Shown here: positions 7,572-15,739 of the stretch, piece by piece
How the letters are laid out: each line of letters opens with the position of its first letter
Position numbering within the stretch: position 1 is the stretch's first letter
Assembly (NCBI GenBank): GCA_964478225.1
Contig: CAYZHM010000014.1
Location: forward strand, 1-30,936
Source of the DNA: CAYZHM01 sp964478225
GTDB lineage: Bacteria; Pseudomonadota; Alphaproteobacteria; Micavibrionales; Micavibrionaceae
DNA: 30,936 nt
Direction of reading: 5' to 3'
Translations under genes and position numbers: made by a program
Notes under the pieces: model-generated
Databases searched by the model: none
Seen by the model: the letters and a program-made list of their open reading frames with translations, nothing else
Told to the model about the DNA's origin: nothing

Positions 7572-9389
7572 ATGTTTGCAAACCCGCTCGCACAAGTTGC
7601 CCTTATCTCCATCATCAGCATACTTTCTCAATGGCTGGGTTGGCGCCTTAAAATCCCCGCAATTGTCTTCCTTTTACTAAGCGGCTTCTTACTGGGCTCA
7701 ATCTTTCCGATTGTTCAGCCGGATATACTTTTTGGAGACACGCTCCAGCCTTTAGTCTCCGTCGCGGTTGGTATTATCCTTTTTGAAGGCAGCTTAACTC
7801 TCAACTTTAAAGAAATCAAACAAGGCCGCAAAACCCTGCGTCAGATCGTTTTTATCGGCGGGCCGATAGCTTGGCTCCTGACCTCTTATGCCGCTCACTA
7901 TCTTGGAGGCCTCAGCTGGCCTGTTGCCATTCCCTTCGGCGCACTACTCATCGTTACCGGCCCAACCGTGATCATGCCCCTCCTGCGCCATGCTCGGCTC
8001 AATACACGCGTCGGCTCAATTCTAAAATGGGAAGGCATTATCAATGACCCATTCGGCGCCGTCTTGGCAATTTTGGCTTATGAATATTTCATAACAAATG
8101 CTCAAACCGGTGTTACGCTTTCACAATTCGGCTTGGAAACCGGAATAGTCATACTCGGTATCTCAGCTCTCAGCATAGTCTCAGGCTTTCTCATCGCAGG
8201 TATGCTCAATCGCGGCTGGGTACCCGAATTTCTAAAAGCACCCTTCCTTCTCTGCGTCGTGATCAGCCTTTTCGTTATCTGTAACAGCATTCTTCATGAA
8301 TCTGGGCTTATTGCCGTAACATTGCTTGGAATTGTCATGGCCAACCGCGACATCACAAGCATCGACGATCTTCGCCGCTTCAAAGAATCCATCACCATCA
8401 TGCTCGTCTCCGGCGTTTTTGTCGTCCTAACAGCCAATATAAAACCTGAAATTCTATTGAACATAGACTGGCGCGGCTTTTTATTCGTCTTCGTATTGCT
8501 ATTTGTCGTCCGGCCTATCACAATCGCTCTCTCTAGTTTCGGTACAGGCCTAACCCTAAAAGAAATCGGGCTCATCAGTTACATCGCCCCACGCGGCGTT
8601 GTCTGTGCCGCCATCGCAGGTATCCTTGGCCCTCTGTTGGTCAAAGCAGGATACCCGGACGGTGAAAAGCTCCTGCCTCTCGCTTTTGCTATTGTTCTCA
8701 CCACAGTCTTTCTTCACGGACTAACGGCCAAACCCCTGGCACAGCGGCTCGGCCTAGCCTTCCCTTCAAAAGACGGCCTTATAATAGTAGGCGCCATGAA
8801 CTGGACAATCCAACTGGCTGAGACCATGAAGAAGCATAATGTTGATGTTATGATTGCCGACAAAGATTGGCCTTCTTTGCGGAAAGCCCGGCTAGCAGAC
8901 ATTCCTATTTACTACGGCGAAGTCCTCTCAGAAGAAACAGATCATGCCCTCGAATTAAGCCGCTACAATATTTTATTGGCTACGACAGGAAACGCTGCCT
9001 ACAACGCACTTGTCTGCAACAAATTCGCCCACGAATTCGGCCGCGAAAGAGTTTTCCAGCTTTCCACCAATGATGAGAATGAAGATGAAAGCCGCCAAAT
9101 CACTCACACGATGCGCGGCCGCACTCTTGCCTATGAAGGAATGGATTGCTGGGACTTTGAACGATTATTCCAACAAGGCTGGCGTTTCCGAACCACCAAA
9201 ATCAGCGCTGAATATAATCTTAACACTATTAAAGAAGAAAAAAAGCAAGGGCGCGCCCGTTTAATCGGCATAATCAGCGACAATGGAAACATTAAAATTT
9301 CAGATGCCGACCATCCTAAAAATCTCAAAGATGGTACAGTCTTTATCTTATTTACCCCCCAAGATGACGTAGAAAAAAATGTCTCTTGA
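7572..9389 (+). CDS. CPA1/NhaP-type cation:proton antiporter with C-terminal RCK-like domain
   Basis: A 605-aa inner-membrane protein. Roughly the first 390 residues contain about a dozen hydrophobic segments, with the antiporter core signatures TGPTV (129-133) and the ion-binding ND pair in GIINDPFGAV (155-163). From about residue 400 a cytosolic Rossmann-like region follows (DGLIIVGAMNWTIQLAE, MIADKDW, YYGEVLSEETDHALELSRYN, LLATTGNAAYNALVC) that resembles an RCK/TrkA-N domain. Its usual GxGxxG nucleotide loop is degenerate (GAMNWT), so ligand binding may be altered. It likely exchanges Na+ or K+ for H+; the ion cannot be told from sequence. The start lacks a strong Shine-Dalgarno. A 41-aa ORF overlaps its 3' end. 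Confidence 0.85.
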   Translation: MFANPLAQVALISIISILSQWLGWRLKIPAIVFLLLSGFLLGSIFPIVQPDILFGDTLQPLVSVAVGIILFEGSLTLNFKEIKQGRKTLRQIVFIGGPIAWLLTSYAAHYLGGLSWPVAIPFGALLIVTGPTVIMPLLRHARLNTRVGSILKWEGIINDPFGAVLAILAYEYFITNAQTGVTLSQFGLETGIVILGISALSIVSGFLIAGMLNRGWVPEFLKAPFLLCVVISLFVICNSILHESGLIAVTLLGIVMANRDITSIDDLRRFKESITIMLVSGVFVVLTANIKPEILLNIDWRGFLFVFVLLFVVRPITIALSSFGTGLTLKEIGLISYIAPRGVVCAAIAGILGPLLVKAGYPDGEKLLPLAFAIVLTTVFLHGLTAKPLAQRLGLAFPSKDGLIIVGAMNWTIQLAETMKKHNVDVMIADKDWPSLRKARLADIPIYYGEVLSEETDHALELSRYNILLATTGNAAYNALVCNKFAHEFGRERVFQLSTNDENEDESRQITHTMRGRTLAYEGMDCWDFERLFQQGWRFRTTKISAEYNLNTIKEEKKQGRARLIGIISDNGNIKISDADHPKNLKDGTVFILFTPQDDVEKNVS

Positions 9390-9504
9390 TCCCAAAACCA
9401 AGAAAGCCGTCATCTGGATGGGCATCTTGGCACTCTCTTGCGCACTAATTTTCCTCTATTTCATCTACACATCACTCTCCCTTTTCCCGCAAGCCCTCTT
9501 ATAG
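9379..9504 (+). CDS. Putative 41-aa single-span membrane micro-ORF overlapping the antiporter gene end
   Basis: An ORF starting at the ATG at 9379, inside the last four codons of the antiporter gene in another frame, and ending with TAG at 9502-9504. The peptide has a polar, lysine-bearing start (MSLDPKTKKAVIW), one long hydrophobic helix (GILALSCALIFLYFIYTSL) and a short tail. The 11-base overlap with the upstream stop suggests translational coupling; an AGAAAAAA run precedes the ATG rather than a canonical Shine-Dalgarno. Possible role: a small partner of the antiporter, an inference from position only. I do not recognise a family. The alternative is a chance ORF. Confidence 0.5.
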   Translation: MSLDPKTKKAVIWMGILALSCALIFLYFIYTSLSLFPQALL

Positions 9505-9608
9505 CCTCCACAAGTTTTCCACGAATTCCTTTATCGTTTTACAGCCAAAAGTTGCTAAAGCATGCGATTTGTTGCACGCTTGCAAGTGTCACGATTGGGC
9601 ATTTCTCT

Positions 9609-10514
9609 ATGTTCTCAGCTCCAAAAAACAAAGTCTTTAAACAACCTTTTGCACTGGCAATTGGGCCCCAACGCTCAGGAACAAGCTGGCTAGACCGCTA
9701 CCTTCGAAGTCGTGGCGATATTTGTATGCCCACAGAGGTTAAAGAAGTCTTTTATTTCGATCGCCATTATCACCGCGGCGATTTTTTTTATAAAAGCCAC
9801 TTCACACCCAAGCCTAATCACCGCCTCCTCATGGAAGTCACGACAACCTCGTTTGATTGTTTCGAGGCTCCCTACCGCGTCAAAAAGACACTTGGCGCAG
9901 ACCTAACCCTGCTTTGCCCTTTGCGGCATCCGGTTCTTCGCTCTTACTCGCTTTATCTTCACTACGTCCGTTATGGCATCGTCAAACGGGGCTTACAAAA
10001 TGCCTGCAACGAAATCCCTCAAATCCTTGAAAGCAGTCATTACAGCAAACATATCCAGCAATGGTTGAATGTCTTTGACGAACATACGCTGCATTTCTTT
10101 TATCAAGAAGATTTGGAAAATGATCAGCAACAATATCTCCATAATATCTGCTGCGTTTTGAAAATACCCTTCCTCCCCGCAGAAGCAAAAATGAGCAAAC
10201 GTTACAACGCCGCCACTTATTCAAAATCTGGACTTCTTGCAATGTGCGCTCAAAAAGGCGGTGATTGGCTACGGAAAAAGCGCTTATACGGCATAATCAA
10301 CGTCGCAAAAAAAGTCGGACTAAAGCAACTGGCTTTTGGCAAAGAAAACACCGACACAGCCAATCTCTACATACCGGACGACGACCGCAACTTCCTAGAA
10401 TCCCACCTCGGCTATGAAATAGAAAAATTAGAGGCTTTAATCGGCCCCATTCCTCAATGGTCCAGCCGCCAGGCTTTACACAAAGACAAAAAAGTGGCCA
10501 AATACGCCACATAA
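9609..10514 (+). CDS. Sulfotransferase family protein (PAPS-dependent)
   Basis: A 301-aa protein with the sulfotransferase PAPS-binding features: the 5'-phosphosulfate loop IGPQRSGTSWL (residues 18-28) and the 3'-phosphate motif region LRHPVLRSYSLYLHY (105-119), plus a late FFYQEDLENDQQQYL segment matching the region that closes the fold. It probably sulfates a carbohydrate or lipid; the acceptor cannot be predicted. The frame is open upstream to a TTG at 9438, but that 57-residue extension is low in family character and overlaps the 41-aa ORF, so I start at the ATG at 9609. The 104 bases before it hold no feature I can defend. mazG begins two bases after its stop, so the two are probably co-transcribed. 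No PAPS synthesis genes are in the window. Confidence 0.8.
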   Translation: MFSAPKNKVFKQPFALAIGPQRSGTSWLDRYLRSRGDICMPTEVKEVFYFDRHYHRGDFFYKSHFTPKPNHRLLMEVTTTSFDCFEAPYRVKKTLGADLTLLCPLRHPVLRSYSLYLHYVRYGIVKRGLQNACNEIPQILESSHYSKHIQQWLNVFDEHTLHFFYQEDLENDQQQYLHNICCVLKIPFLPAEAKMSKRYNAATYSKSGLLAMCAQKGGDWLRKKRLYGIINVAKKVGLKQLAFGKENTDTANLYIPDDDRNFLESHLGYEIEKLEALIGPIPQWSSRQALHKDKKVAKYAT

Positions 10515-10516
10515 CC

Positions 10517-11296
10517 ATGAGTAAACGCCACACCTTTGAAGATCTTGTCTCGATCATGCGCGCCTTGCGCGATCCTGAAAACGGTTGCCCATGGGATCTC
10601 GAGCAAGATTTTAAATCTATCTCTCCTTATACGTTGGAAGAAGCCTATGAAGTCGCCGACGCCATCGAAACCGAGAACATGGAAGACCTGCGTGAAGAAC
10701 TTGGTGATTTGCTTTTGCAACCCATCTACCACGCCCAAATGGCAACTGAACAAAGCCTTTTTACAATTGATGACGTAATCCATGATATCGCCGCCAAAAT
10801 GATCGATCGACATCCACATGTCTTTGGAGATCGCAAAGCTGACTCAGCCTCCGACGTCAACAAAATCTGGGACGAGAAAAAAGCCGCCAAAAACGCAGGT
10901 GGCACACTTGGCGGGGTTGCCAAAGCCCTTCCCGCGCTTCTCCGCGCTCAAAAACTGCAGAAAAAGGCGGCAAAGAAGGGCTTCGAATGGCCCGGAACCC
11001 CGGGCGTTCTCAACAAGCTCCACGAAGAGTTGAACGAACTTGATCAAGCCATTCAAAACAAGGATCAAGATAATATCGAAGAAGAAATTGGCGATGTTAT
11101 TTTCCTCCTCGCCAATTTTGCACGCATGCACAACGTCGATGCCGAAACCTCCCTCCGCCGCTGCAACGATAAGTTCGTCAAACGGTTTGAAGGAATGGAA
11201 TCTGATATCCAATCTCAGAATAAAACTTTCGAAGAAACATCACTCGATGAACTGCTCGCCCTTTGGTCACAGCAGAAATTAAAAAGCGCCTTATAA
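10517..11296 (+). CDS. mazG: MazG nucleoside triphosphate pyrophosphohydrolase
   Basis: MazG hydrolyses (d)NTPs to the monophosphates and pyrophosphate and is viewed as a house-cleaning enzyme. The 259-aa product has two tandem MazG domains. The first has NGCPWDLEQDFKSI, the metal-binding EEAYE (41-45) and REELGD (59-64). The second has GFEWPGTPGVLNKLHEEL and EEEIGDVIF. The frame extends 20 codons upstream to an ATG at 10457 inside the sulfotransferase gene, but MSKRHTFEDLVSIM is the family-like N-terminus, so 10517 is preferred despite a poor Shine-Dalgarno. It ends in a 6-base convergent overlap with hflX, its usual alphaproteobacterial neighbour. Confidence 0.94.
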   Translation: MSKRHTFEDLVSIMRALRDPENGCPWDLEQDFKSISPYTLEEAYEVADAIETENMEDLREELGDLLLQPIYHAQMATEQSLFTIDDVIHDIAAKMIDRHPHVFGDRKADSASDVNKIWDEKKAAKNAGGTLGGVAKALPALLRAQKLQKKAAKKGFEWPGTPGVLNKLHEELNELDQAIQNKDQDNIEEEIGDVIFLLANFARMHNVDAETSLRRCNDKFVKRFEGMESDIQSQNKTFEETSLDELLALWSQQKLKSAL

Positions 11297-12580
11297 ACTC
11301 TTACCAAAATATTCGTAAAACTTCCCTAAATCGGCTGCAGAAATCCGTACGTTTATTTTAACCTCATCACTCCCATCTTCACGGCCCAATACCTCCCCGT
11401 GACCATAAAGCCACGAAATTTCGCGCCCCTGCGATGGCTTAAAAACAAATTCTTGAACTTTTTTTGCGCGGTTCAAAATCATTGAAACTTCCTCAAGCAA
11501 CCGCTCGATGCCTTTATTCTTAAGCGCAGATATGAGAACGGCACGATCATCAAATTTCACCTTGCGTTGCAATTCTCCCAAAGATTCTTCATCTAACGCG
11601 TCCGCCTTATTATAAACTTCTATAATTCGTTCATCCGCCTCATAATCCACGCCAAGCCCTGCCAAAATCCCTGCCACATCCTGCCCATGCGCTTTCATAT
11701 TCGGATTTGAGGCATCTTGAACATGTAAAATCACATCCGCTTGATTAATCTGCTCAAGCGTCGCCTTAAAAGCTTCAATCAAATGCGTCGGCAAATCTGA
11801 AATGAAACCCACAGTATCCGATAAAATCACAACCTGCTTTCCGGGAAGTTCAAATCGGCGCATCGTCGGGTCAAGCGTCGCAAACAACAAATCCTCCGCA
11901 AACACCCCCGCCCCGGTCAACGTATTAAACAACGTTGATTTCCCCGCATTCGTATACCCCACAAGAGCCACAATCGGAAAGGGCACACGCTCACGGCTCT
12001 TGCTTGCCAGCTGACGCGTACGCCTCACATCCTCTAGCTGCCGTTTAAGACGTACAATTTTGTCGCTGATAATCCGGCGATCAAGCTCAATTTGCGTCTC
12101 GCCGGGTCCGCCAATGAACCCCGTGCTTCCGCGTTGACGCTCAAGGTGCGTCCACGACCGTACCAATCGTGATTTCTGATATTCAAGCGCCGCCAGCTCA
12201 ACCTGCAAACGTCCTTCTTTTGTTTGCGCACGTGCACCAAAGATTTCAAGAATAAGCCCCGTACGGTCGATAACCTTGGCATTCCATTCCTTTTCAAGGT
12301 TACGTTGTTGAACCGGAGAAAGCGTATGATTAAAAATCACAATATCAGGCTTAAGCCTCTCAATATCCTCTCCAATTTCTGCACGCTGCCCTTTGGCCAA
12401 AAACGTACCCGCCTGAACGCGGCTTACTTTACAAACCCGCTTCCCCGCAACACCCAATTCAATGGCAGCAACAAGCCCTTCCGCTTCTTCCAAAAGCTCG
12501 TCCGACGAAACAATATCTCGTGTTCTATGAAATCCACCCGTTATAACAGGGTGTACAATATACGCGGTTTCCTGCGTCAT
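11291..12580 (-). CDS. hflX: Ribosome-associated GTPase HflX
   Basis: HflX is a translational GTPase that splits stalled or heat-damaged 70S ribosomes. The 429-aa product has the family layout: N-terminal HflX domain (DIVIFNHTLSPVQQRNLE), a coiled-coil linker with the glycine-rich GSTGFIGGPGETQIELDRR, then the G domain with G1 GYTNAGKST (about 207-215), G3 DTVGFISDLP, and G4 as VYNKAD. Length is normal. It is the last gene of the minus-strand operon, 18 bases after hfq, and overlaps the end of mazG. No missing key residue noted. Confidence 0.96.
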   Translation of the reverse strand: MTQETAYIVHPVITGGFHRTRDIVSSDELLEEAEGLVAAIELGVAGKRVCKVSRVQAGTFLAKGQRAEIGEDIERLKPDIVIFNHTLSPVQQRNLEKEWNAKVIDRTGLILEIFGARAQTKEGRLQVELAALEYQKSRLVRSWTHLERQRGSTGFIGGPGETQIELDRRIISDKIVRLKRQLEDVRRTRQLASKSRERVPFPIVALVGYTNAGKSTLFNTLTGAGVFAEDLLFATLDPTMRRFELPGKQVVILSDTVGFISDLPTHLIEAFKATLEQINQADVILHVQDASNPNMKAHGQDVAGILAGLGVDYEADERIIEVYNKADALDEESLGELQRKVKFDDRAVLISALKNKGIERLLEEVSMILNRAKKVQEFVFKPSQGREISWLYGHGEVLGREDGSDEVKINVRISAADLGKFYEYFGKSL

Positions 12581-12598
12581 TCTGGGCTAAATATATTA

Positions 12599-12871
12599 TT
12601 AGCTAGCCGGAGCACCATACGTTACGCCAGCATCTCCACCTTCTTCTTGTTCATGAAGGCTAAGAGGACCACTTGGCATAATCGTTGATATCGCATGCTT
12701 ATAAACCAATTGCGCATGGCTTTCCCGGCGCAAAAGAATAGAGAAATTATCAAACCAGGTAATAACGCCCTGCAACTTCACTCCATTGACCAAAAACACG
12801 GTCACAGCCATCTTTTCTTTTCTGACTTTATTTAGAAATACATCTTGTACATTTTGAAATTTTTCGGCCAT
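12599..12871 (-). CDS. hfq: RNA chaperone Hfq
   Basis: Hfq is a hexameric Sm-like protein that pairs small RNAs with mRNAs. The 90-aa product has the Sm1 region (VFLNKVRKEKMAVTVFLVNG to FDNFSILL, residues 11-47) and the Sm2 signature YKHAIST (57-63), both intact, followed by a short acidic tail (HEQEEGGDAG). A good Shine-Dalgarno (AGGA, six bases before the ATG) supports the start. It sits 26 bases after the HAD phosphatase gene and 18 before hflX, keeping the hfq-hflX pairing found in most proteobacteria. Confidence 0.97.
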   Translation of the reverse strand: MAEKFQNVQDVFLNKVRKEKMAVTVFLVNGVKLQGVITWFDNFSILLRRESHAQLVYKHAISTIMPSGPLSLHEQEEGGDAGVTYGAPAS

Positions 12872-12897
12872 TTTCTATCCTGTTTTCTGTTTTTGGC

Positions 12898-13575
12898 TCA
12901 ATTTTGTAACTGTTTTAGCGATTTTCCGGCGGTTTGCAACACAAAATCACGCATTTGCGTACACGAACGAAAGGCATAAACAGGCTTAAAATCACTAACC
13001 CATTCCAAATGATCGCAATTTTCGTGCACAACCACAAATGGGCACCCCAAATTTCTGGCGCATTGAGCATCAATTTCGGTGTCACCAACGAACCAAATAT
13101 CATCCTTATGCAAATCCCCAGCCCGTTTCAGGGCCAGTTCAAGGGGAGCCGAACTGGGCTTGTCCGCCTCCGCTTCCCCCGCTCCTACAACAGCCGAAAA
13201 ATACTTATCCCACTCAAAGGTTGCAACTTCTCGTTGAACCAAAGACGGCCTTTTATTCGTCACCACACCGCAAACAATATCAATCGCATGCACGGCCTCC
13301 AGCAACTTGTCCGCATCCTTCATCGCAACCAGTTTTTCAGCATGATTGTCCTGCACATAAACTTCAAAAAGCTCCCAGGCCTTCGTAGCATACTCACCAT
13401 AAACCTGTTCGTATAAATATTCACGAGGCTTGCCGAAATACAGCAAATATTCACCTTCCTTAAACAAAGGCAACCCAAGCTCAGTTTTCACGTGATTGTG
13501 CGCGCCTTCCAGGAACGCATAGCTATCAACAAGCGTCCCATCCCAATCAAAGAACAAGGCCTTGGGCAAACTCAT
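12898..13575 (-). CDS. HAD-superfamily hydrolase, phosphoglycolate phosphatase-like
   Basis: A 225-aa HAD phosphatase. All four motifs are visible: motif I DWDGTLVDS (residues 10-18) with nucleophile D10 and acid D12, motif II threonine in VVTNKR (104-109), the lysine of ADKP (K139), and motif IV GDTEIDAQCARNLG (164-177). The small helical cap after motif I fits the Gph/PGMB-like group (cap class C1). The substrate cannot be deduced; phosphoglycolate or a sugar phosphate are the usual guesses. Its ATG overlaps the murI stop in an ATGA, so it is translated as part of the ntrY-hflX operon. Confidence 0.85.
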   Translation of the reverse strand: MSLPKALFFDWDGTLVDSYAFLEGAHNHVKTELGLPLFKEGEYLLYFGKPREYLYEQVYGEYATKAWELFEVYVQDNHAEKLVAMKDADKLLEAVHAIDIVCGVVTNKRPSLVQREVATFEWDKYFSAVVGAGEAEADKPSSAPLELALKRAGDLHKDDIWFVGDTEIDAQCARNLGCPFVVVHENCDHLEWVSDFKPVYAFRSCTQMRDFVLQTAGKSLKQLQN

Positions 13576-14363
13576 AATTGCTCCACTTTTATATCACTGC
13601 CATAAATCCGGCGTGCTGCGCTCATATAATTTTCCGTCAAGTCGCTGACATAGAACTCGCCTTTTCCGCTCTTGGAAATTGCACTATCATATTCAGGATG
13701 TCTCTCCAGATAATCCGCCAACTTCTCAGGTATCAATTCATCCTGCGACAACAACGCAACCTGATCTCCAATAATATCGCGGATTATATCTTTAAGCGCG
13801 GGGTAATGTGTACATCCCAAAATCAGACACTCAATATCTTCAGCAAGAAGCGGCTCAAGATAATCCTTCAAAATGTCCGGCGCCCACTTTAATCCATCAT
13901 TTTCAATCAAAGGCACCAAAAGCGGTGTTGCCTTCTGGCTCATCCGGATCGCCGGATCAATCTTAATCAATTCCTCATGAAAAACATTGGAACGAATAAT
14001 ATAATTTGTTCCAATCAATCCCAAACTTTTATACCCCTGATCAAGCGCCGCTTCCAACGTAGGAACAATAACACCAATGATATTACGACCCGGATACGCC
14101 TCAGGCAGCCATTCTTGCTGTAAACGACGCAAAGCCGCAGCGCTTGCTGTATTGCAGGCCATCACAATCAGCCCGCAATCCTTCTCAAACATGGCAATCA
14201 TCGCCCGTTTCGTATACTCATAAATCGCGTCATTCGAACGATTGCCATACGGAACATGCAATGTATCGCCGTAATACAACAAATCATGATGTGGCAGCCG
14301 CTCACGCACAGCCTTCGCGATCACAAGCCCGCCCAGTCCTGAATCAAAAATCCCCAGTTTCAT
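13572..14363 (-). CDS. murI: Glutamate racemase MurI
   Basis: MurI converts L- to D-glutamate for peptidoglycan. The 263-aa product has the substrate loop FDSGLGG (6-12), VPYGNR (37-42), and both catalytic cysteines in conserved settings: C70 in VMACNTASAAAL and C184 in LILGCTHYP. Its start overlaps the trkA stop (TAATG) and its stop overlaps the HAD gene start. It is unexpected between trkA and hfq, where alphaproteobacteria normally have no cell-wall gene; its placement in a tight co-directional string argues for co-expression with the NtrY/NtrX genes. Confidence 0.96.
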   Translation of the reverse strand: MKLGIFDSGLGGLVIAKAVRERLPHHDLLYYGDTLHVPYGNRSNDAIYEYTKRAMIAMFEKDCGLIVMACNTASAAALRRLQQEWLPEAYPGRNIIGVIVPTLEAALDQGYKSLGLIGTNYIIRSNVFHEELIKIDPAIRMSQKATPLLVPLIENDGLKWAPDILKDYLEPLLAEDIECLILGCTHYPALKDIIRDIIGDQVALLSQDELIPEKLADYLERHPEYDSAISKSGKGEFYVSDLTENYMSAARRIYGSDIKVEQL

Positions 14364-15739
14364 TAAAAAATGTCAACTTTCACAGAGAACAGATTATCAA
14401 CGTTCTGCGCTTCTTCATGAGAGGCAACAACAATAATATGATCACCCTCACGCACTACAAAATCATTCTGCGGCATAATAACGTCTTCCCCGCGCACAAC
14501 CGCCGCAACGGTAACCCCCTCAGGCAAATCAAGCTCGGCCAAAGAAGTGTTAACGATCTTCGAAATATCAGAAATCTCTGCCTCAATAACCTCCGCAATT
14601 CCCTCACGCAAATTATGCAATCCTTTAATTCTGCCGCGCCGAACATGCTGCATAATCGTCCCCACAATCGACGACCTTGGTGACACAATCGTATCAATCC
14701 CCAAAGTCCCGACAAGTTTTGAATAAGCCGAATTGTTAACAAGCGTAATCACCCGCTGACATCCATACTGCTTCGCAAGCAGCGATCCCAAAATATTACT
14801 CTCATCATCATTCGTAATCGCAATCGCTGTCTCAGTCTGGTCAATGCCGGCTTCTTTTAACAAATCACGGTCAAGAGAGCTCCCATTCAATACAACAACA
14901 TGTTCAAGATTCTCACTCAAAAACTGTGCCCGCTTAGGATTACGCTCGATAATCTTTAAATGAACGCCTCTTCCACGCGGTTGAAGCAGTTTGGCCAATC
15001 CGTAACCGATATTCCCGCCTCCAAAAATCGCAATCTTTCGGGCCTGACTCTCTTCATGGCCAAATGCTGCCATCGTTCGCTTAAGGTGCTTTGTATCAAC
15101 AATAAAAAATACTTCATCGTTTAACTGCAAGAAATCATCAGGCGTTGGAAAAAAAGGCTCTCCCTTTCGCAAAATCGCCACAATTTTAAAAGACAGTTCA
15201 GAAAACAAATTATGAACTTCAGTAATCGAAGAATCGAGAAGCGGACAAGTCTCGCCGCACATCACGCCCAAGACATGCACCAACCCACCGGCCAATGAAG
15301 ACACATATGTCGTCCCTGGCACCGAAAGGCGTTTGTATATCTCTTCCGCAATAACCACCTCAGGAGAAATAATCACATCAATCGGCATGTGTGCGCGGCT
15401 AAACAAATTTGACCAAGCAGGCTGTAAATACGATTGCTCACGAATACGAGCAATTTTCCGCGGAACCCCAAACAAAGAATGTCCGATCTGACAAGCAACC
15501 ATATTCACTTCGTCCGACTGCGTCACCGCAATCAGCATGTCAGCCTCGCTTGCGCCTGCCAGGCTCAAAACATCAGGATTAGAAGCGTGACCGACAATCC
15601 CGTTCACGTCATAATCTTCATTAATCTCGGCAATCCGGGACGGATTATTATCAATCACCGTAACGTCATTATCTTCTTCAGATAAAAATGCGGCGATATT
15701 AGAACCAACTTGACCGGCGCCGCAGATAATAATCTTCAT
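14363..15739 (-). CDS. trkA: Trk system potassium uptake protein TrkA
   Basis: TrkA is the cytosolic, NAD(H)-binding regulatory subunit of the Trk K+ channel. The 458-aa product has the expected duplicated layout: RCK-N (IICGAGQVGSNIAAFL, residues 4-19, with VIDNNPSRI ending in the acidic ribose-binding residue), RCK-C, then a second RCK-N (IAIFGGGNIGYGLAKLL) and a second RCK-C ending in EGDHIIVVASHEEAQ. Length is typical. It overlaps ntrX by four bases (ATGA) and murI by one. The membrane partner TrkH/TrkG is not in the window. Its position directly after ntrX is normal in alphaproteobacteria. Confidence 0.95.
   Translation of the reverse strand: MKIIICGAGQVGSNIAAFLSEEDNDVTVIDNNPSRIAEINEDYDVNGIVGHASNPDVLSLAGASEADMLIAVTQSDEVNMVACQIGHSLFGVPRKIARIREQSYLQPAWSNLFSRAHMPIDVIISPEVVIAEEIYKRLSVPGTTYVSSLAGGLVHVLGVMCGETCPLLDSSITEVHNLFSELSFKIVAILRKGEPFFPTPDDFLQLNDEVFFIVDTKHLKRTMAAFGHEESQARKIAIFGGGNIGYGLAKLLQPRGRGVHLKIIERNPKRAQFLSENLEHVVVLNGSSLDRDLLKEAGIDQTETAIAITNDDESNILGSLLAKQYGCQRVITLVNNSAYSKLVGTLGIDTIVSPRSSIVGTIMQHVRRGRIKGLHNLREGIAEVIEAEISDISKIVNTSLAELDLPEGVTVAAVVRGEDVIMPQNDFVVREGDHIIVVASHEEAQNVDNLFSVKVDIF

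Noticed and set aside
9438..9608. TTG-initiated extension of the sulfotransferase by 57 codons
   Set aside because: It overlaps the 41-aa ORF, lacks family similarity and has no signal peptide logic; the ATG at 9609 fits the PAPS loop spacing.
9505..9608. Gap before the sulfotransferase with CTTGCAAG palindrome
   Set aside because: The flanks do not continue the symmetry and no promoter match is convincing; I see nothing defensible there.
12934..13416. A 160-codon plus-strand ORF opposite the HAD phosphatase gene
   Set aside because: It is a shadow of a gene with all four HAD motifs; no motif or good ribosome site of its own.
14144..14683. A 179-codon plus-strand ORF spanning the murI/trkA junction
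   Set aside because: Antisense to two well-supported coding frames; no recognisable product.
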